Shown here: positions 38,538 to 47,831 of the stretch, piece by piece
How positions within the stretch are numbered: the stretch's first letter is position 1
How the letters are laid out: each line of letters opens with the position of its first letter
DNA from: Bacteroidota bacterium
GTDB lineage: Bacteria; Bacteroidota; Bacteroidia; NS11-12g; UBA9320
Reading direction: 5' to 3'
Assembly (NCBI GenBank): GCA_002746305.1
Contig: NVWV01000007.1
Location: 1-64,000 of the forward strand
DNA: 64,000 nucleotides
The notes under the pieces: model-generated
Databases searched by the model: none
What the model was told of the DNA's origin: nothing
Seen by the model: only the letters and a program-made list of their open reading frames with translations
Translations under genes and position numbers: made by a program

Positions 38538-39944
38538 ATGAGTAAAAACTATAAGTCCGCATTGGGCATGCTAGTGAGTGTATTTTTCTTTTGGGGTTTT
38601 GTAGCCGCAGGAAATACCATTCTTATTCCGGTTTTTAAGAAAAGTCTGGGTCTAGAACAATGGCAAGCTCAATTGATAGAATTTTGTTTCTATGTGGCCT
38701 ATACCGTCGGTGCTCTCATTTATTATTTCATAGGAAGAGTACGAGGTAACGATGTTCTAAATACCATTGGATATAAGAACGGACTCATTTATGGATTACT
38801 CATTAGTGCAGTAGGAGCGTTCCTATTTTATCCAGCCGCCAGTTTAGAATCTTTTCCTTTGATGCTTACGGGTCTCTTCGTAGTAGGGCTTGGCTTTTCA
38901 TTGCAACAAACCGCAGCAAACCCATTAGCAATAAGTCTGGGTAGTAAGGAAACAGGAAGCAGTAGATTAAGTATGGCCGGTGGGGTAAACAATGTAGGGA
39001 CCACCATAGCACCTGTACTTCTTAGTTATGCCATCTTTGGCAGTACAGGAACCGCTGACAATACAATACTCAGTTTAGAGTCTGTAAAACTGCCTTATCT
39101 AATACTTTGTGCCGCTTTTATAATTGTAGCTGTAGCAATCAAATTTTCTACGATACCGGATCAACTTAGTGACGATGACGGTTCTGCCGATTCTGAAAGA
39201 CTTCGAATATCGGACTACCCAAGTCTATGGCTGGGTATGATTGCCATTTTTCTATATGTAGGTGTAGAAGTAAGTACTGCCGCCAATCTATCAGAATACT
39301 TGAAATTGGAAGCAGGAATTTCCGAAGATAATGTTGCTCCATATATATCACTCTTTTGGGGTAGTTTGATGGTGGGTAGATGGGCCGCTTCGGTAGGTGC
39401 ATTTAACGTATCCAGTACCATGCGAAACTTACTGCGTGTTGTAATTCCTTTACTTGCATTTGGTCTGTTTTTAGGAATTAACTCACTCAAACCTAACTCG
39501 GACATTACTATATTCTTCCCTTATCTACTCCCGATTGCAGTATTATTACTTGCCGCTCACTTTACCTCAAACAAACCAGATAAACAGTTACAACTTTTTG
39601 GAGCTTTGGGCATCATCAGTCTGTTCGTTGGCATGTTAGGTACGGGAATGATTAGCATCTTTGGTTTCATTAGTGTAGGGCTATTCTGTAGCACATTGTG
39701 GCCGTGTATTTTCGATTTAGCTACCAAAAATTTAGGAAAATTCACCAATCAAGGAAGTGCTTTTCTTATCATGATGATTATGGGTGGTGGAGTTGTCAGT
39801 TTACTTCAAGGGTATTTATCAAAAGAAAATCTATTAGGCATCACCAACAGCTATTGGGTTGGTGTGGTATGCTTTGCCTACCTAGCTTACTACGGTTACT
39901 ATATGATGATGAGAGTGAAGAGTGAACAGTCAAATAGTAACTAG
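38538..39944 (+). CDS. MFS sugar transporter of the FHS (FucP/GluP-like) family
   Basis: 468 residues with about 12 membrane helices. The N-terminus (FFFWGFVAAGNTILIPVFKK) and the segment after helix 4 (LGFSLQQTAANPLAISLG, MAGGVNNVGTTIAPVLLS) match the fucose/glucose/galactose:H+ symporter family. It imports a monosaccharide across the inner membrane. It converges with the GH92 glycosidase gene (17 nt between ends), so mannose or another sugar released by that enzyme may be its substrate; this is context only. Membrane segments are complete and no key part seems missing. Confidence 0.9.
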   Translation: MSKNYKSALGMLVSVFFFWGFVAAGNTILIPVFKKSLGLEQWQAQLIEFCFYVAYTVGALIYYFIGRVRGNDVLNTIGYKNGLIYGLLISAVGAFLFYPAASLESFPLMLTGLFVVGLGFSLQQTAANPLAISLGSKETGSSRLSMAGGVNNVGTTIAPVLLSYAIFGSTGTADNTILSLESVKLPYLILCAAFIIVAVAIKFSTIPDQLSDDDGSADSERLRISDYPSLWLGMIAIFLYVGVEVSTAANLSEYLKLEAGISEDNVAPYISLFWGSLMVGRWAASVGAFNVSSTMRNLLRVVIPLLAFGLFLGINSLKPNSDITIFFPYLLPIAVLLLAAHFTSNKPDKQLQLFGALGIISLFVGMLGTGMISIFGFISVGLFCSTLWPCIFDLATKNLGKFTNQGSAFLIMMIMGGGVVSLLQGYLSKENLLGITNSYWVGVVCFAYLAYYGYYMMMRVKSEQSNSN

Positions 39945-39961
39945 TCTCTAGTCACTCCTTC

Positions 39962-42796
39962 CTATTTACTAAAAGCAATCTCATCTACAAAGAAAAAAGC
40001 ATCTCCATCCATGGTAAACCCAGGATGTCCTTCGGGTAGTTTACCCGCAGAATAGATTTTAACTTGAAGTTTATCTGTTTTGATTCTTTTGTCTAGGTTT
40101 ACTGTTATATTTTCTAAGAAAGCACCTTCCAAGAAAGCATCTGGAGAATAGGACTTAGTTCCAATCAAGTCCCCGGCATGATAAACCTCAATCTTACTTG
40201 GCATCAATATCCATGAGCGACTGTCTTGTAAAAAGCTGGTAATTACTTCTCTTACCTCTTGAGGCTCTTTGAAATCTAAGTTAAATGTTACCTCCTGGTT
40301 CTGATATCCTTGCCAGCGGCCGGCTTGCCAGTTGACTGTTCCATGAATACCATCAATTAAAGCATCTACGCCACCTCCATTATACTGGGAGTTAGGTAGA
40401 ATATTTGGTATGCAGGTCCAATTGTTTGGTTTTTTGTAGAAGGTTGCTGAGATAGTAGGGCTTATAGAGTAGCAATAGTTTTTGCCGTCTAGGCAATTTG
40501 AATCAATGCATTTGGCATAAGCAAAAACAGTATTTGACTTATCCAATACGATATCTCCATTACTAAGTTGGTAACCTTTTGAAGTATCTACGGAGTAAAA
40601 GAGATTCACAGAATAACCAAAACCAGCATTGAAATCATTTCGGATCAACATGACCTCCGTACTCTCCTCAAACATTGGCTGTGCCCTTATTAAAGGAGTA
40701 CCACAAAAAGTCCTACTTGGAGTTGTAGCAGAAAGACCTTTATACAACTGAAACCACTCACCTGTGATAATACTTCCACCGTTTAAAATTCTATCTTGAG
40801 AAATGAATAGATTCATCTCCTTATTGTCATAGATACTTGAAACACTTTTAATTTTAAACTCCTTTCCTCTGTCCAACTTAAATATCACGCTATCAAACTG
40901 ACAACTTCCAACAGCATATTGAGGATACCCAGGAGTACTGGGATAAAACCCTGAAGCACTTAAAACATACCAAGCACTCATCTGTCCGCAGTCCTCGTTG
41001 CCAATTAAACCCTCAGGAGCATTCGTATAAAAGGAATCACAAATTTGATCTATTAATTTTCGGGTCTTATTATAACTATCTGTATTGTTATATAGATATG
41101 CAATATGATGACTCGGCTCATTCCCGTGTGCATATTGACCAATCATTCCTGTAATATCCGATTGCGTTCTCCCTGTAGTGGCTGCTGGTGCAGTAAAAAA
41201 TGCATCCAATTTTTTTTCTAACCGCTCATCATAGTCTGACCCTCCATTACTGTGTTGTACAAAGGAATACTGCCAACTATTTGCTTCTGTAAAGTGAAAA
41301 TTCACCTGTCTAGGATCAAAATCTGCTATCCAATCTCCATTAATACGTGGTGTCACAAAGCCCGTTTCTGGATTGATGATATTTCGCCAAGATTCTGATC
41401 TGAGTTTGAAAACGTTTGCCAAACTGTCCTCTCCCATTACTTCTGCCATTAGACTAATGCACCAATCGTCGTAGGCATACTCCAAGGTTTTACTTACACT
41501 TTCAGATTCATCTTCCGCTCGGATAAATCCATATTTTCGGTAACTTGGCAATCCAAAAATATCCTCATTAGCACTTGCTACCATTGCTTCCAAAGCCAAA
41601 GTGGTATCAAATCCTCGGATCCCTTTCAGATACGCATCTGCTATTACACTCACACTGTGATACCCAATCATACAATCCGTCTCATTGTTACATAATTCCC
41701 ATACTGGTAACCTTCCACTTTGCTTGTAAATCTCCAAAAAGCTATTGATAAAATCAGTTGTACGTTTTTCGTCAATGATCGTCATCAAGGGATGAAGAGC
41801 TCTATAGGTGTCCCAAAGGGAAAAGACGGTGTACTGTGTATGGTTTGGTGACACATGAATTTTGTTGTCATGGCCTCTAAATTTACCATCTACATCTTCT
41901 GCTACATTTGGGTGAATCATACAATGGTACAAAGCAGTGTAGAAGATATTTTCCTTGTCTTTATCTTTAGTGAACACCTCTATTTTGGATAACTCCTGAT
42001 CCCAATTTCGAGATGCTTCTTTCCTAATTCCTTCAAAATTCCAATGTGGTATTTCTTCTTTAAGATTGGCCCGAGCACCTTCTACCGAAACAAATGAAAT
42101 TCCGACTTTGATCATCAACTCCTTATTTTCATCCAGGTCAAACGTCATTCCCAATTTATCTTTTTTGAGGCTATACCGCTTTTCATATATAGGAGCCGAG
42201 AACTCCATCACAAAAAACACGTGTTGATCTTTAGCCCAAGCCTTACTTCTTCTATATCCCGAAATGATTTTATCTGTTTCTTCTGTTATTTCAAAGTCCA
42301 ATAACTCATCTCGATGAGTTAAGTCCAGTATAACGTTTGCTTTCTCCTCTGAATAAATATACCGATGAAAACCGACTCTAGAACTAGTAGTCAGTTCAAC
42401 CGCAATTTGTGGCTTATCCAGAAACACATTATAGTAACCTGCTCCTGCCTCTTCCCTTTCATGCGAAAACGTTGACTTATAATCATCCTGCTCCAACTTC
42501 AATTCACCAATTGTTGGCATCACCATGATATCGCCATAGTCACTCACTCCTGTTCCACTCAAATGTGTGTGGGAGAATCCGTAAATGATAGAGTCTGAAT
42601 AATGATAACCACTACATCCATCCCAACTTCCATCTACACGCGTATCTGGACTTAGTTGTACCATACCAAATGGAGTTGTTGCACCTGGGAATGTGTGCCC
42701 ATGTCCACCAGTCCCAATGAAAGGGTTTACAAATTTGCTTGGATTTTGTGCAAGTGAAATATTTGCAATGAATAAAAGTATGAGTGTAAAACGCAT
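39962..42796 (-). CDS. GH92-family alpha-mannosidase, secreted
   Basis: 944 residues with a signal peptide (MRFTLILLFIANISLA). The GH92 opening (VNPFIGTGGHGHTFPGATTP, YGFSHTHLSGTG) and the catalytic-region motif (GNEDCGQMSAWYVLSASGFY, near 650) identify exo-acting, Ca2+-dependent alpha-mannosidases. After the catalytic part come a short beta domain (SPTISATFYKKPN) and a discoidin-like domain (about 800-944, ALIDGIHGTVNWQAGRW, SRSWILMPSKIEVYHAG), as in other Bacteroidota glycosidases. It is expected to trim mannose from glycans in the periplasm or at the surface. A TAACTTCG box lies 6 nt upstream of the ATG. Confidence 0.95.
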   Translation of the reverse strand: MRFTLILLFIANISLAQNPSKFVNPFIGTGGHGHTFPGATTPFGMVQLSPDTRVDGSWDGCSGYHYSDSIIYGFSHTHLSGTGVSDYGDIMVMPTIGELKLEQDDYKSTFSHEREEAGAGYYNVFLDKPQIAVELTTSSRVGFHRYIYSEEKANVILDLTHRDELLDFEITEETDKIISGYRRSKAWAKDQHVFFVMEFSAPIYEKRYSLKKDKLGMTFDLDENKELMIKVGISFVSVEGARANLKEEIPHWNFEGIRKEASRNWDQELSKIEVFTKDKDKENIFYTALYHCMIHPNVAEDVDGKFRGHDNKIHVSPNHTQYTVFSLWDTYRALHPLMTIIDEKRTTDFINSFLEIYKQSGRLPVWELCNNETDCMIGYHSVSVIADAYLKGIRGFDTTLALEAMVASANEDIFGLPSYRKYGFIRAEDESESVSKTLEYAYDDWCISLMAEVMGEDSLANVFKLRSESWRNIINPETGFVTPRINGDWIADFDPRQVNFHFTEANSWQYSFVQHSNGGSDYDERLEKKLDAFFTAPAATTGRTQSDITGMIGQYAHGNEPSHHIAYLYNNTDSYNKTRKLIDQICDSFYTNAPEGLIGNEDCGQMSAWYVLSASGFYPSTPGYPQYAVGSCQFDSVIFKLDRGKEFKIKSVSSIYDNKEMNLFISQDRILNGGSIITGEWFQLYKGLSATTPSRTFCGTPLIRAQPMFEESTEVMLIRNDFNAGFGYSVNLFYSVDTSKGYQLSNGDIVLDKSNTVFAYAKCIDSNCLDGKNYCYSISPTISATFYKKPNNWTCIPNILPNSQYNGGGVDALIDGIHGTVNWQAGRWQGYQNQEVTFNLDFKEPQEVREVITSFLQDSRSWILMPSKIEVYHAGDLIGTKSYSPDAFLEGAFLENITVNLDKRIKTDKLQVKIYSAGKLPEGHPGFTMDGDAFFFVDEIAFSK

Positions 42797-42802
42797 GAGT
42801 TG

Positions 42803-42810
42803 CGAAGTTA
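42803..42810 (-). promoter_or_regulatory. -7 box variant for the GH92 gene
   Basis: TAACTTCG on the minus strand, ending 6 nt before the ATG at 42796. Confidence 0.4.
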
Positions 42811-42815
42811 GAGGG

Positions 42816-43628
42816 TTATTCCAACCTTAACAGTATTTCCTGTCCCCCGTGATGCCAACCAATAGGTTGGTAGAGTTGCTCAACCCATTCTTCGGCTGTA
42901 CCTGAAATCGTCGCATAGTTACTTTCTCGTACATCATATGGACGCATCATATCAAAATGTAACACCAGAAATTTAATTCCATCTAACTCATAGATTTTTA
43001 CTCCTCTTATCTTTGTGCTCTTCCAATCCTCATCTGAAAAAGTTAAACTATCTGATATTATTCTAGCCAATGAATCAATATTATATGTTCTATTTTCTTC
43101 TTGAATAGAGCTTATGTAATCTAGCGTATCGTATTCGATTATATCTCTTCTGATTCCATCAGTTTCGCGACTACTTTTATAACTGGTTACCTCTTCTTCT
43201 CTGTTCAAATGAAAGTTAGCGAAGGTATCTGTCCCCTCACCTGCCGCTCCAATACAATTAAAGAATTGCAACTCATCTTCCATTTCAATCAAATGCTGAA
43301 CCGCATTGGTATAGAGACTATCTGCAACAGATTCAAACTGTTTTAAACCCAACCAGTTATCATATTTTACTTTTTGTGAGGAATCACTTAAAACTATACG
43401 CTCTTTCAAAATAAACTGGGCACTGTATCGTCTCAATTCAGTTTTATACTTACATCCATATGTTCTGACACTTCTGGACATATCCAGTTTTAAAACCCAA
43501 ATGTCTTTATTTTGGTTCTTTGCCAATGGATATAGTTGTGAATAACCTCCTGCATCACAGGCCATGGAACTCAATGAGCTGAGAACTGAGATACATATCA
43601 GGCATGCAATTTTAGAAAATTTGAACAT
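42816..43628 (-). CDS. Secreted protein of unknown function
   Basis: 270 residues from the ATG at 43628. The in-frame ATG at 43643 is directly against the -7 box at 43644-43651 and would leave no room for a transcript start, and the later start still opens a full signal peptide (MFKFSKIACLICISVLSSL). After the signal come several Cys residues (CDAGG, TYGCKYK, FFNCIG) and an acidic mixed alpha/beta body (VKIYELDGIKFLVLHFDMMR). No family recognised. It lies 20 nt upstream of the GH92 start on the same strand, but the GH92 gene has its own -7 box. Confidence 0.75.
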   Translation of the reverse strand: MFKFSKIACLICISVLSSLSSMACDAGGYSQLYPLAKNQNKDIWVLKLDMSRSVRTYGCKYKTELRRYSAQFILKERIVLSDSSQKVKYDNWLGLKQFESVADSLYTNAVQHLIEMEDELQFFNCIGAAGEGTDTFANFHLNREEEVTSYKSSRETDGIRRDIIEYDTLDYISSIQEENRTYNIDSLARIISDSLTFSDEDWKSTKIRGVKIYELDGIKFLVLHFDMMRPYDVRESNYATISGTAEEWVEQLYQPIGWHHGGQEILLRLE

Positions 43629-43643
43629 TAGCTTACTTCTCAA

Positions 43644-43651
43644 CGAAAATA
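43644..43651 (-). promoter_or_regulatory. -7 box variant for the secreted unknown protein
   Basis: TATTTTCG on the minus strand, 15 nt before the preferred ATG at 43628. Confidence 0.4.
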
Positions 43652-43674
43652 GCAGAAACTGTATTGCAACAAAA

Positions 43675-43696
43675 AGCCCTCGATTTCTCGAAGGCT
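43675..43696 (-). terminator. Terminator of the dihydrolipoyl dehydrogenase gene
   Basis: On the minus strand, AGCCTTCGA and TCGAGGGCT pair over 9 bp (one G-U) around a GAAA loop and are followed by TTTTTG. Located 69 nt past the stop at 43765. Confidence 0.75.
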
Positions 43697-43764
43697 TAAT
43701 TTATATTCTTGTTTTGTCCTGAAATGGGTTCTTCTGTTAATTCATTTGTAGAAACAAGAACCGA

Positions 43765-45150
43765 TTAAAGGTGAATTACTTCACCATATGCTGCTGCACA
43801 TGCTTCCATAATAGCTTCACTCATTGTCGGGTGTGGGTGCACTGTTTTTATCATTTCGTGACCCGTAGTTTCTAGCTTACGTGCACTTACTACACCTGCT
43901 ATCATCTCTGTCACATTAGCACCAATCATATGAGCTCCTAAGAACTCACCGTATTTTGCATCAAAAATTACTTTTACAAAACCTTCCTTCGCTCCACTAG
44001 CACTGGCTTTACCTGATGCAGAAAATGGGAATTTACCAATTTTGATATCGTAACCTGCCTCCTTTGCTTTGGCTTCTGTATATCCTACAGATGCTATCTC
44101 GGGCCATGTGTATGTACAACCCGGTATGTTACCATAATCTAAGGCTTCTACATTCTGTCCACTTATCTTTTCTACGCAGATGATTCCTTCTGCACTAGCT
44201 ACGTGAGCAAGTGCTGGACCATGTACAATATCACCAATAGCATATACTCCGGGTACATTTGTTTGGTAGAAATCATCTACCACTACTTTACCTTTTTCAG
44301 TTTTCACACCAAGGCTTTCAAGTCCAATATTTTCTAGGTTGGTTTGAATCCCAACTGCTGATAATACAATATCACACTCCAAGATTTCTTCCCCTTTTGC
44401 GGTCTTCACTTTCACTTTACAACCGGCACCTTTGGTATCTACAGATTCTACAGAACTATTGGTCATGATGGTCATTCCCTTTTTCTTGTAGATCTTAGCA
44501 AGTTCCTTACTTACATCTGCATCTTCATTTGGAACTATGCTAGGCATAAACTCAACAACGGTTACTTCTGTACCCATCGCATTGTAGAAATATGCAAACT
44601 CCATTCCTATAGCCCCACTACCTACAACTACCATTTTTTTCGGCTGTTTTGGCAACACCATTGCTTCGTGGTAACCTACTATTTTCTTTCCATCTATTGG
44701 GATATTTGGCAATTGTCTTTCACGTGCACCTGTTGCTAGTATAATATGCTTGGCACTGTGTGTTTCTTTCTTCCCTTCATTGTCTACGCTTACCTGCCCT
44801 TTGGCTATTAGCTTTCCGAAACCTTTGAGAACTTCAATTTTGTTTTTCTTCATCAAAAACTGAATTCCTTTACTCATGCCCTCTGCCACACCACGGCTAC
44901 GTTTTATTATTGCACCAAAGTCTTGCTTTGCATCTTTTACAGTGATTCCATAATCACTAGCATGATTTATATATTCAAATACTTGAGCAGATTTAAGTAG
45001 TGCTTTTGTAGGGATACATCCCCAATTTAAGCATACACCGCCTAGTTCAGATTTTTCTACTACAGCTACTTTATGTCCTAATTGAGCAGCACGTATAGCC
45101 GCCACATATCCACCTGGGCCACTACCGATTACGATTATATCAAAATTCAT
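43765..45150 (-). CDS. lpdA: Dihydrolipoyl dehydrogenase (E3)
   Basis: 461 residues from the ATG at 45150; the longer in-frame start at 45249 adds a stretch unlike the family. E3 reoxidises dihydrolipoamide in the pyruvate and 2-oxoglutarate dehydrogenase complexes, passing electrons via FAD to NAD+. Visible are the FAD loop (IGSGPGGYVAA, about 6-16), the redox-active Cys pair (GGVCLNWGC, about 38-46), the NAD-binding loop (VVVGSGAIGMEF, about 175-186), the second FAD motif (VYAIGDIV) and the C-terminal His-Glu pair in VHPHPTMSEAIMEA. Length and order of domains are normal for the family. No dehydrogenase-complex partners are adjacent. Confidence 0.95.
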   Translation of the reverse strand: MNFDIIVIGSGPGGYVAAIRAAQLGHKVAVVEKSELGGVCLNWGCIPTKALLKSAQVFEYINHASDYGITVKDAKQDFGAIIKRSRGVAEGMSKGIQFLMKKNKIEVLKGFGKLIAKGQVSVDNEGKKETHSAKHIILATGARERQLPNIPIDGKKIVGYHEAMVLPKQPKKMVVVGSGAIGMEFAYFYNAMGTEVTVVEFMPSIVPNEDADVSKELAKIYKKKGMTIMTNSSVESVDTKGAGCKVKVKTAKGEEILECDIVLSAVGIQTNLENIGLESLGVKTEKGKVVVDDFYQTNVPGVYAIGDIVHGPALAHVASAEGIICVEKISGQNVEALDYGNIPGCTYTWPEIASVGYTEAKAKEAGYDIKIGKFPFSASGKASASGAKEGFVKVIFDAKYGEFLGAHMIGANVTEMIAGVVSARKLETTGHEMIKTVHPHPTMSEAIMEACAAAYGEVIHL

Positions 45151-45308
45151 AATTTGTTCTAGTTTTAAACGGGTGCAAAGAAAGGTAATTTTCCATTGAA
45201 ATGTATTCGCATTGGTGATGAAAAACAGAACAGAACAACTGACCCTCAATATCTTTCCTTTTTCCTAAAAAAAAGAGACCTTTGCTTCACTTCGTGAAAA
45301 AATAAAAC

Positions 45309-46019
45309 ATGGGAAGAGCATTTGAATTCAGAAAAGCCCGAAAGATGAAACGCTGGGGCAAAATGGCGATTACCTTTACCCGAATAGGTAAGGAGATATC
45401 TATGGCTGTAAAAGAAGGTGGCCCAGACCCCGACAACAACTCCAGACTGCGTATGGCAATGAAAAACGCCAAGTCGGAGAATATGCCAAAAGATCGAGTA
45501 GATGCTGCAATTAAGAAAGCTTCTGACAAGGATAGCAGTAATTACGAGGAAGTATTGTACGAGGCAAAAGGACCTTATGGTCTTAGTTTAATGATTGAAA
45601 CTGCTACCGACAACATCAATAGGACTGTTGCCAATATGCGTGCTATTCTGAACAGAAACGGCGGGGAATTAGGCACCAGCGGCTCGCAGGAATTCAACTT
45701 TGAACGTAAGTGTATTTTCAAGGTAAATCTTGGAGAACTTGGTTTGGAAGATGCAGAATTAGAATTGATTGATTGTGGATTAGAGGAAATAGAACAGGTT
45801 GAAGACGAAACTCTAGTGTATACTGCATTCAATGATTATGGTAATATGCAGAAGGGACTCGAAAACTTAACTATTGAAATTGACTCCGTAGACATTGAAC
45901 GAATTCCCCATAATGCTCTTGATCTTAATGATGCTCAAAAAGAGGAGGCCAATGCACTTATAGAAAAACTTGAAGAAGATGAGGATGTCCAAAACATCTT
46001 TCACAATGCCGAATTATAA
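45309..46019 (+). CDS. YebC/PmpR-family DNA-binding regulator
   Basis: 236 residues, the usual YebC length. The N-terminal domain (MGRAFEFRKARKMKRWGKMA, FTRIGKEISMAVKEGG, MKNAKSENMPKDRVDAAIKK) and the middle domain (YEAKGPYGLSLMIETATDN, FNFERKCIFKV) are diagnostic. YebC/PmpR proteins bind DNA as regulators, and members have more recently been linked to translation of difficult peptides such as proline runs. The ATG at 45309 follows GACCTTTG at 45275-45282, one base off the -7 consensus. The next gene starts 9 nt after the stop. Confidence 0.95.
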   Translation: MGRAFEFRKARKMKRWGKMAITFTRIGKEISMAVKEGGPDPDNNSRLRMAMKNAKSENMPKDRVDAAIKKASDKDSSNYEEVLYEAKGPYGLSLMIETATDNINRTVANMRAILNRNGGELGTSGSQEFNFERKCIFKVNLGELGLEDAELELIDCGLEEIEQVEDETLVYTAFNDYGNMQKGLENLTIEIDSVDIERIPHNALDLNDAQKEEANALIEKLEEDEDVQNIFHNAEL

Positions 46020-46028
46020 TCGTTCAAT

Positions 46029-47114
46029 TTGAAAAAAATATGCTTCTTCAATAGCTCCGATTTCTGGGGAGGTGGTGAAAAACTTCATCTGGAGAATGCA
46101 TTGGCATTTAGGACAAAAGGCTATGAAGTAACTATCGTGGCACATAAGAATAGTGAGCTGTGGAATAGAGCTAAAGAAAAGGGATTTGAAACATTCGCCG
46201 TCTCTGTAGGTAGCACTTCTTTTCTAAATATATTCAAGCTACTTCGTATCAAATCCTATTTCCAAAAGAAAAAAATTGACACCGTACTATTTACAACCTC
46301 ACAAGACCTTAAAACAGCTAGCATTGCAGCTCATTGGGCCAAGTGCAAAAAGATTGTCTACCTAAGAGGTTTGGCAACTCCTATTAAGAATAGTATTGTA
46401 AACCGATATTGCATGAACACTGCTTGCACCCATTTGATTGCCAACTCACAGGAAACTAAACGTACCATGCTTAAACATCTTGATGGACACATTTCCGCTG
46501 AGAAAATAGCTGTAATTTATCATGGTATTGACGAAAATCTTCTACTAGAAACTGGACCACTCTTACCTGAGATTGAGAAAAAGGCAAGTGGAATCATCCT
46601 TGGAAATGCAGGTCGACTTACTGCACAGAAAGGTCAAACACACTTAATTGAAGTTGCTGAGAAACTTAAAACTCAAGGAATTAAATTCACTTTATTCATT
46701 GCAGGTACTGGAGAATTGCACGATGAACTATCTTCTCTTATAAAAGAAAAAGGTCTTGAAAACGAGATTATACTTTTGGGATTTGTAGCTGACATGGAAT
46801 CCTTTATGCAAAGCATAGATGTTTTTCTACTGGCTAGTAGCTGGGAAGGTTTTGGTTTTGTAATCGTAGAAGCCATGGCTAAAAGTAAACCTGTTGTTGC
46901 ATTTGACATTACCAGCAACCCAGAAATTATTACAGATAACAAGACTGGCTTACTCGCCGAACATTTAAACACCACCGATTTTGCGACCAAAACGAGTCAG
47001 CTAGTCACCGATGAGAACCTTCGCAATCAAATGGGAAGTGCTGCCAAACAAAGTGTACGTGACCGTTTTTTAATTATGGAACGAATCACGGAATTGGAAG
47101 AATATTTGCTCTAA
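46029..47114 (+). CDS. GT4-family glycosyltransferase
   Basis: 361 residues, starting at TTG (46029). This start fits because the next residues (KKICFFNSSDFWGGGEKLHL) are a standard GT-B N-terminus with the glycine loop, and there is no nearby ATG. The C-terminal half has the GT4 signature: GNAGRLTAQKGQTHLIEVAE, LLGFVADMESFM, and the E-x7-E motif in SSWEGFGFVIVEAMA. Such enzymes add a sugar from a nucleotide-sugar donor to polysaccharide or glycolipid acceptors at the cytoplasmic face. Acceptor and donor are not predictable. It follows yebC by 9 nt. Confidence 0.88.
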   Translation: MKKICFFNSSDFWGGGEKLHLENALAFRTKGYEVTIVAHKNSELWNRAKEKGFETFAVSVGSTSFLNIFKLLRIKSYFQKKKIDTVLFTTSQDLKTASIAAHWAKCKKIVYLRGLATPIKNSIVNRYCMNTACTHLIANSQETKRTMLKHLDGHISAEKIAVIYHGIDENLLLETGPLLPEIEKKASGIILGNAGRLTAQKGQTHLIEVAEKLKTQGIKFTLFIAGTGELHDELSSLIKEKGLENEIILLGFVADMESFMQSIDVFLLASSWEGFGFVIVEAMAKSKPVVAFDITSNPEIITDNKTGLLAEHLNTTDFATKTSQLVTDENLRNQMGSAAKQSVRDRFLIMERITELEEYLL

Positions 47115-47223
47115 GAGTAAAATCATTCCCCTAACAATCAGAGACTTAAATACACTTCTGATTATTTCTTAATTATTTCATGCAGCGAATATTAAATATG
47201 AGCATCATATTATCAGAAAACGA

Positions 47224-47231
47224 TAGTTTTG
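47224..47231 (+). promoter_or_regulatory. -7 box for the ECF sigma operon
   Basis: TAGTTTTG matches TAnnTTTG. The in-frame TTG at 47229 is part of this box, so the true start is probably the TTG at 47256. Confidence 0.5.
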
Positions 47232-47255
47232 ATACAAGCAGTCAGCATATCGACT

Positions 47256-47831
47256 TTGAATAACCAACAGTACATACAAGAACTCGAATCCGATGAAAAC
47301 TTTCTAGTTCAAGAATGCGTAAGACAAAGCAGGTTGGCTCAGAAAATTCTATATGAACACAACTACGCCAAACTTTTAGGAACCTGTTTACGGTACTGTG
47401 AAAACCAAGCGGAAGCAGAGGACATCTTGCATGACTGTTTTATCAAAATTTTCAAGGTGATTTCTAAATTTAATGGAACTGCAAGGCTAAGCACATGGCT
47501 CACACGATTGGTCATTAATGAGGTCTTGATGTACCTGAGAAAAAAGAAACGCCTACCCAAACAAACGGAATTTGATCCAACGACCGTGGATCTTCCAGAA
47601 ATAAGTGATGAAGAATTGGAGCCTTATACCAGTAACGAGGTATTTGACTTGATTAGAAAACTACCCTTGGGATATAAGGAGGTATTGTGTCTGTTTTCCA
47701 TAGACGGATACTCACACAAAGAAATAGCAAAAGCTTTAAACATAGCGGAATCTTCATCTCGATCACAACTTTCGAGAGCGAGGAAAATACTAAAGGACAA
47801 GCTAAAAATAAAGGAGGTGAACAATGCATAA
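47256..47831 (+). CDS. ECF sigma factor (RpoE-like)
   Basis: 191 residues from the TTG at 47256; an earlier TTG at 47229 overlaps the -7 box, and there is no ATG nearby. Region 2 (CENQAEAEDILHDCFIKIFK, ARLSTWLTRLVINEVLMYLR) and region 4 with helix-turn-helix (LPLGYKEVLCLFSIDGYSHK, EIAKALNIAESSSRSQLSRA) are typical ECF. It directs RNA polymerase to a specific regulon in response to an envelope signal. Its last codons contain a perfect Shine-Dalgarno sequence for the next gene, which overlaps by 8 nt; the partner has a membrane helix and may be its regulator. Confidence 0.9.
   Translation: MNNQQYIQELESDENFLVQECVRQSRLAQKILYEHNYAKLLGTCLRYCENQAEAEDILHDCFIKIFKVISKFNGTARLSTWLTRLVINEVLMYLRKKKRLPKQTEFDPTTVDLPEISDEELEPYTSNEVFDLIRKLPLGYKEVLCLFSIDGYSHKEIAKALNIAESSSRSQLSRARKILKDKLKIKEVNNA
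47811..47820 (+). promoter_or_regulatory. Perfect Shine-Dalgarno sequence
   Basis: AAGGAGGTGA is fully complementary to the 16S anti-Shine-Dalgarno end and lies at suitable spacing (6 nt from GGAGG) to the ATG at 47824. Unusual here, since I noticed no comparable site before other genes. Confidence 0.8.

Noticed and set aside
45151..45249. Longer N-terminus for dihydrolipoyl dehydrogenase
   Set aside because: The FAD loop must lie at the very start of the protein; the extra 33 residues are unlike the family.
45290..45304. Small hairpin (TTCAC/GTGAA) just before yebC as a third palindrome copy
   Set aside because: It lacks the AGGA loop and outer stem of the repeat; only TTCGTGA is shared.
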